Positions 1 to 4,837 of a stretch of DNA of 7,960 bases are shown in pieces; position 1 is the stretch's first letter; every line of letters begins with the position of its first letter. The stretch covers positions 1 through 7,960 of the forward strand of contig CAYTER010000074.1 in assembly GCA_964436815.1 (NCBI GenBank), read 5' to 3'. The translations under genes and the position numbers were made by a program. This stretch comes from UBA993 sp964436815. Its GTDB lineage: Bacteria; Bacillota; Dethiobacteria; DTU022. Below the pieces are notes generated by a model that saw nothing but the letters and a program-made list of their open reading frames with translations, ran no database searches and was not told the origin of the DNA.

Positions 1-240
1 CATTTCCTTGGCGAAGAGCATACAATGAAGCACTTCAGGGAAGAAACCTGGTATCCGCGGCTCTTCCAGCGTCAGATTTACGAGAATTGGGCTGCTGACG
101 GCTTTAAGACGCTGTTTGATAAGGCTAATGAAAAAGTGATCGATATTCTTGAAAATTACGAACCTGAACCTCTGCCGAAAGATGTTCAGCAGAAGATGAA
201 GGATATCATTGCTGCCGCGGAATCAAAACTGAATAAATAA
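1..240 (+). CDS. MttB-superfamily corrinoid methyltransferase, C-terminal fragment (cut by window start)
   Basis: The frame is open from base 1 and ends in TAA at 238-240, giving 79 visible residues; the ATG at 25 is internal, not the start. The opening HFLGEEHTMKHFREETWYP matches the conserved C-terminal block of the trimethylamine methyltransferase (MttB) superfamily (typically G-G-H-F-L, then H-T-x-x-H-F-R). A polar helical tail containing EPEPL follows, also usual for the family. Known members move a methyl group from trimethylamine or a betaine to a cognate corrinoid protein in the cytoplasm. Roughly 400 N-terminal residues lie outside the window, so it cannot be judged whether this copy carries pyrrolysine. 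It is 31 nt upstream of the hyuA-like gene and probably in the same operon. A second superfamily member lies at 3494. The family call is firm; the substrate is unknown. Confidence 0.88.
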   Translation, partial: HFLGEEHTMKHFREETWYPRLFQRQIYENWAADGFKTLFDKANEKVIDILENYEPEPLPKDVQQKMKDIIAAAESKLNK

Positions 241-271
241 AGCATTTCACATTACAGGTGGGGGATGAGCG

Positions 272-2284
272 ATGGCCAACCTGGCCCTGGGGATCGATAC
301 CGGAGGCACGTTTACCGATGGTGTGATCTTTAACCTGGATCAAAAAACAGTCATAGCTGCAACAAAGGTCGAAACAACCAGGCACAACCTGACCCTGGCT
401 GTTAACAACTGCATCGACAACCTGGTCGAGGCGCTGAAGGCCGAACAGGGTAAGTATGATATCAAACAGGTGAAAATGGTATCGCTCTCCACTACACTGG
501 CAACCAATGCTATCGTTGAAGGGCAGGGAGCGGAGGTAGGCCTGATCCAGATCGGGTTTGAACCGACGGCAGGTCTGCCTACACCCCATTATGCTGTAAT
601 CAGGGGCGGCTGTACGATCAAGGGACGGATTAAAGAAGAACTTAATCTTGCCGCTGCTGAAGAAGCGATCCTGGGCATGAAAGATCAAGTTGATGCTTTT
701 GCCGTTTCCGGATACTTAAGCATTCGCAATCCTGTCCAGGAGATAATGGTGGGTGAGCTCATAAACCGGTTAACCGGTTATCCGGTAGTGGCGGCCCACC
801 AGCTGAGTACTGATTTAGGTATGCAGGAGCGTACTGTTACTGCTGTACTCAATGCCCGCCTGATGCCGCTTATCACCGATCTGATGAATTCGGTCAAAGA
901 GGGCATGGAAAGGTTGAACATCGATGCGCCTTTGATGGTTGTGCGCGGTGATGGCAGTCTGATCAGTGAAACGAAAGCCCGTGAAAAGCCGATCGAAACG
1001 ATCCTTTCCGGCCCCGCTGCCAGCATTATCGGGGCGCTGACTTTAACCGGTGTCCAGGAAGGCATCGTTATCGATATGGGTGGCACCACCACTGATGTTG
1101 CGGTTTTAAGGGAAGGGCGCCCGGCGCTTAATAATGAGGGCGCTGAGGTCGGGGGATGGCTGACCCGGGTCAAAGCAGCGAAGATTACCACCATTGGCTT
1201 GGGTGGAGACAGCCTGATCCAGGTTTCCCGTAACGCTGTGCTCAAGGTAGGCCCTCAGCGGGTATTTCCGCTTTCCTGGATTGCCACGCAATACCCATAC
1301 CTGACTGATGAATTGAAAGATATTGAGCCGGTTGATTATGCGACGATGGACACCCATCCGGCGACGATCCTGACCTATATCCGGGATCCGCTTAATATGA
1401 AGCTTTCAACAACTGAGAACCAGATCCTGGACCTGATCCGGGAAGGGCCGCATACCCTGCATCATATCAGCCGCAGGTTGCAGAAGGAAATTGATCTTCT
1501 TCCCTGGCAGCGGCTGGTCAATACAGCAGCGGTACACCGCGCTGCATTGACTCCGACAGATATCCTGCATGTCAGCGGCCAGCTGGCTATCTGGAACAGT
1601 CTGGCGGCTGAACTGGGCACTACAATGATGGCCGCGCGTTACCGGGTAAACACCGAAAAGTTTGTCCGGGCGGTTATGGATGAAATTCTCTATAAGCTTG
1701 CTGCGATCACCTATGATCGCTTGTTGCGGGAGGAAGGTTTAACTTATAATTTCAGTGATCAGGAAAGCGGAAAATATCTGATCAGAAAAATTTTGGGCAG
1801 CGTTGAGGCTGCCGATGACCTGCAGGTCTCATTTAAGTCATGCCTCAGATACCCGCTTGTTGCTGTCGGTGCCCCGGTAGAAGCTTATTTCCCGGCCTTG
1901 GCGGAATCTCTTAAGGCAGAACTTTTTATGCCGCTTCATGCCGATGTGGCCAATGCCGTGGGAACAGTTAGCGGTAAAGCAGTGGAGAGAGTCTCAATCC
2001 TGGTAAAACCGGGAGAAGGAGGCGGCTTTATCGTCCATACGCCACGGGAGCGCTTGACGTTCATGGTTTTTGAAGAAGCGATCGAATTTGCCTGTAAAGA
2101 AGGCCGGCGTCTGGTGGGTGAGCAGGCGGCGGAAAGCGGGGCGGTAAATGTGGAAACGCTGCTTGACCGTCAGGATCGTTACAGCGCTTTGGCCGGTTCA
2201 GCAGATAAGGATAACCCGGATCAGCGGATCTTCATCGAAAGTATTATCGAAGTCTCGGCTGTCGGCAGACCCTGGAGCGATTAA
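272..2284 (+). CDS. Hydantoinase/oxoprolinase A-family (HyuA-like) ASKHA-fold protein
   Basis: A 670-residue protein close to the usual HyuA length. The ATG at 272 follows AGGTGGGGG at 256-264 by 7 nt; the ATG at 265 is in another frame. Visible blocks are the N-terminal phosphate loop LGIDTGGTFTD (6-16), STTLATNAIVEG (73-84), RGDGSLIS (225-232), LSGPAAS (245-251), the second phosphate loop IVIDMGGTTTDVAVL (265-279), GLGGDSL (309-315) and a C-terminal ATP-site block around 551-568. The order is Hydant_A_N and then Hydantoinase_A, an actin/Hsp70-like ATPase fold, cytoplasmic. Residues about 383-440 look like an inserted winged helix (GPHTLHHISRRLQ, then LTPTDILHVSGQ). Classical ATP-dependent hydantoinases and oxoprolinases also need a HyuB subunit, and none is present here. 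Embedded among corrinoid methyltransferase genes, it could hydrolyse an amide or cyclic-imide substrate, or act like other ASKHA proteins in corrinoid reactivation. It is not the DUF4445/ferredoxin RamA type: no cysteine-rich ferredoxin motif is seen. Family is certain, role open. Confidence 0.88.
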   Translation: MANLALGIDTGGTFTDGVIFNLDQKTVIAATKVETTRHNLTLAVNNCIDNLVEALKAEQGKYDIKQVKMVSLSTTLATNAIVEGQGAEVGLIQIGFEPTAGLPTPHYAVIRGGCTIKGRIKEELNLAAAEEAILGMKDQVDAFAVSGYLSIRNPVQEIMVGELINRLTGYPVVAAHQLSTDLGMQERTVTAVLNARLMPLITDLMNSVKEGMERLNIDAPLMVVRGDGSLISETKAREKPIETILSGPAASIIGALTLTGVQEGIVIDMGGTTTDVAVLREGRPALNNEGAEVGGWLTRVKAAKITTIGLGGDSLIQVSRNAVLKVGPQRVFPLSWIATQYPYLTDELKDIEPVDYATMDTHPATILTYIRDPLNMKLSTTENQILDLIREGPHTLHHISRRLQKEIDLLPWQRLVNTAAVHRAALTPTDILHVSGQLAIWNSLAAELGTTMMAARYRVNTEKFVRAVMDEILYKLAAITYDRLLREEGLTYNFSDQESGKYLIRKILGSVEAADDLQVSFKSCLRYPLVAVGAPVEAYFPALAESLKAELFMPLHADVANAVGTVSGKAVERVSILVKPGEGGGFIVHTPRERLTFMVFEEAIEFACKEGRRLVGEQAAESGAVNVETLLDRQDRYSALAGSADKDNPDQRIFIESIIEVSAVGRPWSD

Positions 2285-2290
2285 ATAAGC

Positions 2291-2336
2291 TTTATCTACA
2301 GGAGAAATGCGCCAGTTTTGGACAGCCTGTGATAAG
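2291..2336 (+). promoter_or_regulatory. Hairpin in the hyuA-like/mtgA-like gap
   Basis: ACAGG (2298-2302) pairs with CCTGT (2326-2330). The helix continues past a bulged T2297 with TTATC (2292-2296) against GATAA (2331-2335), closed by a T-G wobble. CCA/TGG (2312-2314 and 2319-2321) can form a small inner stem. TTTATCTA (2291-2298) also has an alternative partner, TAGATAAA (2338-2345), so two exclusive folds are possible. No U-tract follows, so it does not look like an intrinsic terminator. It may be a processing or stability element in the operon transcript. The pairing is seen directly; function is unknown. Confidence 0.35.
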
Positions 2337-2351
2337 ATAGATAAAAACATC

Positions 2352-2390
2352 AAGGAGGTTTAGCTGCCGGGCTTTTCCGGCAGGGGCAAA
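2352..2390 (+). promoter_or_regulatory. Strong Shine-Dalgarno separated from the mtgA-like start by a hairpin
   Basis: The best Shine-Dalgarno of the window, AAGGAGG (2352-2358), lies 32 nt before the ATG at 2391, too far for normal initiation. Between them CTGCCGG (2364-2370) and CCGGCAG (2377-2383) form a perfect 7-bp stem with loop GCTTTT. Folding it out leaves about 12 nt of effective spacing. Two alternatives exist. GGGG at 2383-2386, 4 nt before the ATG, may serve as a weak site. Or translation may start at CTG 2364, exactly 5 nt after AAGGAGG and directly after an in-frame TAG, adding nine residues. The arrangement is seen in the sequence; which start is used is undecided. Confidence 0.5.
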
Positions 2391-3185
2391 ATGATTATTA
2401 TTGGAGAACTGATTAACTCAACGCGCAAGGCCATCAAGCAGGCAATTGACGAGCAGGATGTTGCTTATATCCAGGACTTGGCGGTCAGGCAGGAAAAGGC
2501 GGGGGCGGATTTTATCGATGTTAACGCCGGAGCTTATGTGCACGATGAAGCAAAACACCTGGTCTGGCTGGTAGAAAAGGTTCAGGAAGTGGTGGAAAAA
2601 CCTCTGGCCCTGGACAGCCCTGATCCAAAAGCCCTGGAAGCAGCACTGAAAGCACATAAAGGGGTGCCGATGATTAACTCGATCAGCCTGGAAAAAGAGC
2701 GTTACAACCAGGTAGTACCCCTGGTCAAGGAATCCGGCGCCCATGTTGTTGCGCTTTGTATGAGTGATGAAGGGATGCCGGAAACAGCTGACGACCGCCT
2801 TGAAGTGGCTAAAAAGCTGCTTGCTGACCTGGATAAGGATGGCATTGATTTGACCAAGGTATTTCTTGATCCCCTGATCAAACCGGTATCGGTTAACGGC
2901 GAATACGGGCCGCAAGCCCTTGAAGCCATTGAAAAGATTAAGAAGCTTGATTCCGGGGCGCATATTACCAGCGGCCTCAGTAACATATCCTTTGGCTTGC
3001 CGCACCGGGCGCTTTTGAACCAGGCTTTTATCGTCCTGGCCATGGGCCGGGGCATGGATTCGGCGATTATCGATCCCCTGGATAAGAAAAAATTAAGCCT
3101 GGTCAAAGCTGCAGAGGTAATCTTAAATCTTGATCCTTATGCCATGAACTACCTCAAGGCAGCCCGGGCTGACATGCTGGTCTAA
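2391..3185 (+). CDS. Methyltetrahydrofolate:corrinoid methyltransferase (MtgA/MtvA/AcsE family)
   Basis: A 264-residue TIM-barrel pterin-binding protein, full length for the family (about 260-270). It begins directly with the first barrel strand, MIIIGELIN. The conserved pterin residues sit where expected: DVNAGA (43-48), Asp75 in ALDSPDP, Asn96 in MINSIS, Asp160 in FLDPLI and Asn198 in SGLSNISFGLP. Asp75, Asn96 and Asp160 carry the same numbers as in Moorella AcsE. The reaction is reversible methyl transfer between a corrinoid protein and the N5 of tetrahydrofolate in the cytoplasm. Beside MttB-type genes the likely direction is methyl-corrinoid to methyl-THF, as for MtgA of Desulfitobacterium, feeding the Wood-Ljungdahl methyl branch. 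No acs/CODH genes are nearby, which argues against the AcsE role proper. Initiation is unusual (see the 2352-2390 entry). Dihydropteroate synthase is a distant relative but lacks this motif set. Confidence 0.92.
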   Translation: MIIIGELINSTRKAIKQAIDEQDVAYIQDLAVRQEKAGADFIDVNAGAYVHDEAKHLVWLVEKVQEVVEKPLALDSPDPKALEAALKAHKGVPMINSISLEKERYNQVVPLVKESGAHVVALCMSDEGMPETADDRLEVAKKLLADLDKDGIDLTKVFLDPLIKPVSVNGEYGPQALEAIEKIKKLDSGAHITSGLSNISFGLPHRALLNQAFIVLAMGRGMDSAIIDPLDKKKLSLVKAAEVILNLDPYAMNYLKAARADMLV

Positions 3186-3192
3186 TTATTTA

Positions 3193-3444
3193 TCCCCTCC
3201 CCCGTGGAGAGTGGCAGTAACAGACTCCCTCGCCCTTGAGGGGTGAGGAACTGACATATCCCCTCCGCCAGATTGGAAGAGGCCTTGATGCCCCCTCCCC
3301 CGGGGAGAGCGGAAGTAACAGACTCCTTCCCCCGGGGAGAGCGGAAGCAAAATACTCCCTCCCCCGGGGAGAGCGGAAGCAACAGACTCCCTCCCCCTTG
3401 AGGGGGGAGGGTCGGGGTGGGGGTGAAAAGGGTGGGGGTGAAAA
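3193..3444. repeat. G/C-skewed tandem array, 32-bp period, about seven units
   Basis: The whole mtgA-like/mttB-like gap is repetitive. Units are 3204-3235, 3236-3269 (34 bp), 3270-3301, 3302-3333, 3334-3365, 3366-3397 and 3398-3429. Copies at 3302, 3334 and 3366 share GGGGAGAGCGGAAG at an exact 32-bp spacing; 3204 is a clear relative; 3236 and 3270 are degenerate. Unit junctions read CTCCCCCGGGGAG, a near-palindrome. At the right end CCCTCCCCC (3389-3397) and GGGGGAGGG (3403-3411) form a perfect 9-bp hairpin, followed by a 15-bp direct duplication GGGTGGGGGTGAAAA (3415-3429 and 3430-3444). The last part resembles the dispersed CCCTCCCCC...GGGGTGGGGGTGAAA palindromes seen in many bacterial genomes (from memory, not searched). 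There is no coding evidence; the ORFs crossing it are low-complexity translations of the repeat. Confidence 0.85.
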
Positions 3445-3446
3445 AT

Positions 3447-3478
3447 GTTAAAACTGGTACCCCAAACCCGGTTTTAAC
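3447..3478 (+). promoter_or_regulatory. Inverted repeat just upstream of the second mttB-like gene
   Basis: GTTAAAAC (3447-3454) and GTTTTAAC (3471-3478) are perfect 8-bp arms. The helix extends inward by a T-G wobble and two G-C pairs, leaving a loop at 3458-3467. It ends just before the Shine-Dalgarno-like stretch GGAAGGGTGG (3479-3488). It could be an operator for a DNA-binding protein or an mRNA hairpin at the ribosome site. No T-tract follows, so it is unlikely to be a terminator. Confidence 0.45.
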
Positions 3479-3493
3479 GGAAGGGTGGTTTAG

Positions 3494-4819
3494 ATGATAA
3501 AAAGGGAAATCAAGCACATCGATTACCTGGAACAAAGCGAGCTCGAAAAGATCCACCAGGCTGCGCTCGCTGTTCTTGAAAAGAACGGGGTTGAATTCCA
3601 CTCCCGGGAAGCAAGAGATATTCTGGAAAAGAACGGAGCCAGGGTGGAAGGAGAAAAAGTATTTTTCCCACCCGGGCTGGTAATGGAAATGGTCAAGAAA
3701 GCTCCCTCCGAGTTTACCCTGCATGCCAGAAACCCTGAAAAAAGTGTAACAATTGGCGGCAATAATACCGTTCACGCGCCCGGTTACGGTTCACCCTATG
3801 TCATGGACTTTAAAAAAGACACCCGGCGCAACGCCACTTACGATGACTATATCGCGTTCACCAAGCTGGCCGGCAACAGCAACCACATCGATGTAGTTGG
3901 TGGGGTCCTGGTTGAGCCGAATGACATCGCCGATCAGCTGCGCCATGCCAAGATGTTTCAGGCAGCGGTCAGGCACACTGATAAATGCCTGATGGGCAGC
4001 GCCATGGGCGGTAAAAAAGCGCTGGAAAGCGTGGAAATGGCTTCAATAATTTTCGGTGGAATGGACCAGGTTCGCAAAAAACCAGCCCTGATCTCGCTGA
4101 TCAATACCAACAGCCCGCTTCAGTTTGATTCGCGGATGCTGGAGGCTTTGATGGTTTATGCCCGTAACAGCCAGCCGGTAATCATTGCCGCCCTGGCCAT
4201 GACCGGAACGACTTCGGCAGTCACCCTTGCCGGTTCGCTGGTTCAGCAATGCGCGGAAGTACTCTCCGGCGTAGTATTTGCCCAGATGGTCAACCCGGGA
4301 ACGCCTGTTGTTTTTGGCTCCGCTTCGAGCATTGTTGATCTGCGCACTGGTAACCTGGCCATCGGCAGCCCGGAATCGGTCAAAATGTTTTCTGTAATAG
4401 CCCAGTTGGCCCGGTTTTATGGCATTCCTTCCCGCGGAGGCGGAGCGCTGACCGATGCTATTATTCCAGATGCCCAGAGTGGTTTCGAATCGATGATGGT
4501 TCTGATGAATACAGTCCTGAGCGGGACAAACTTTATTCTTCATTCTGTCGGCCTTCTGGAAAATTACATGACCATGTCATTTGAGAAATTTATTGCCGAT
4601 GATGAGATGCTGGGCATGGTCAAATCATACACCGAGAGATTTCCCGTCAATGCTGAAACGCTGGCTTATGATACGATTCTCAGTGTCGGCAGCGGCGGTA
4701 ATTATATTGCTGAAGANNNNNNNNNNNNNNNNNNNNNNNNNNNNNNNNNNNNNNNNNNNNNNNNNNNNNNNNNNNNNNNNNNNNNNNNNNNNNNNNNNNN
4801 NNNNNNNNNNNNNNNNTAA
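3494..4819 (+). CDS. MttB-superfamily (non-pyrrolysine, MtgB-like) methyltransferase, interrupted by assembly gap
   Basis: ATG 3494 follows AAGGGTGG (3481-3488) by 5 nt. 407 residues are readable up to the N-run at 4717. The protein has the MttB superfamily layout: N-terminal HIDYLEQSELEKIHQAAL (8-25) with VLEKNGVEF, FFPPGLVMEMVKKAP (57-71), HAPGYGSPYV (94-103), the barrel core SPLQFDSRMLEAL (207-219) and MTGTTSAVTLAGSLVQQ (236-252), then FGSASSIVDLRTGNLAIGSPE (274-294) and RGGGALTDAIIPDAQSGFES (314-333). The readable part stops at GGNYIAE, which aligns with GGHFLGE-type sequence just before the final family block. The TAA at 4817 is probably the true stop. Going by the paralogue fragment at 1-240, about 75 C-terminal residues are missing, giving a native length near 483, normal for the family. 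No in-frame TAG occurs in the readable part. Expected reaction: methyl transfer from a quaternary amine, betaine or other methylated compound to a corrinoid protein. Substrate unknown. Confidence 0.9.
   Translation: MIKREIKHIDYLEQSELEKIHQAALAVLEKNGVEFHSREARDILEKNGARVEGEKVFFPPGLVMEMVKKAPSEFTLHARNPEKSVTIGGNNTVHAPGYGSPYVMDFKKDTRRNATYDDYIAFTKLAGNSNHIDVVGGVLVEPNDIADQLRHAKMFQAAVRHTDKCLMGSAMGGKKALESVEMASIIFGGMDQVRKKPALISLINTNSPLQFDSRMLEALMVYARNSQPVIIAALAMTGTTSAVTLAGSLVQQCAEVLSGVVFAQMVNPGTPVVFGSASSIVDLRTGNLAIGSPESVKMFSVIAQLARFYGIPSRGGGALTDAIIPDAQSGFESMMVLMNTVLSGTNFILHSVGLLENYMTMSFEKFIADDEMLGMVKSYTERFPVNAETLAYDTILSVGSGGNYIAEXXXXXXXXXXXXXXXXXXXXXXXXXXXXXXXXXX
4717..4816. other. Assembly gap (100 Ns)
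   Basis: Exactly 100 Ns, the conventional filler for a gap of unknown length. It removes the C-terminus of the second mttB-like gene. The paralogue C-terminus suggests about 225 nt are missing rather than 100, so coordinates to the right may be shifted relative to the real chromosome. Confidence 0.97.
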
Positions 4820-4837
4820 ATCTTAACGGAGGTTGCC

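Noticed and set aside
778..1357. Long minus-strand ORFs within the hyuA-like gene
   Set aside because: They lie antisense to strongly conserved HyuA motifs and have no recognisable domain or ribosome site.
2318..2345. Promoter TTGGAC with GATAAA, 16-nt spacer, upstream of the mtgA-like gene
   Set aside because: Both boxes are weak, and transcription would start almost on the Shine-Dalgarno; operon readthrough is simpler.
2285..2390. Cobalamin riboswitch ahead of the mtgA-like gene
   Set aside because: The space is far shorter than a cobalamin aptamer and the conserved B12-box type sequence is not seen.
3389..3411. Rho-independent terminator at the 9-bp G/C hairpin
   Set aside because: No T-tract follows on the plus strand; the downstream sequence is G-rich. 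On the minus strand no gene reads into it.
3193..3444. CRISPR array
   Set aside because: The 32-bp periodic units abut with no unique spacers of typical length; variation is spread through the whole unit, and no cas gene is present.
3182..3775. Coding genes across the repeat array (minus-strand 197 codons, plus-strand 71 codons)
   Set aside because: The translations are low-complexity readouts of the repeat, rich in Pro, Gly and Arg, overlap the real mttB-like gene and lack any recognisable domain.
4581..4826. ORFs running through the N-run in other frames
   Set aside because: They depend on unknown bases and are shadows of the mttB-like gene.
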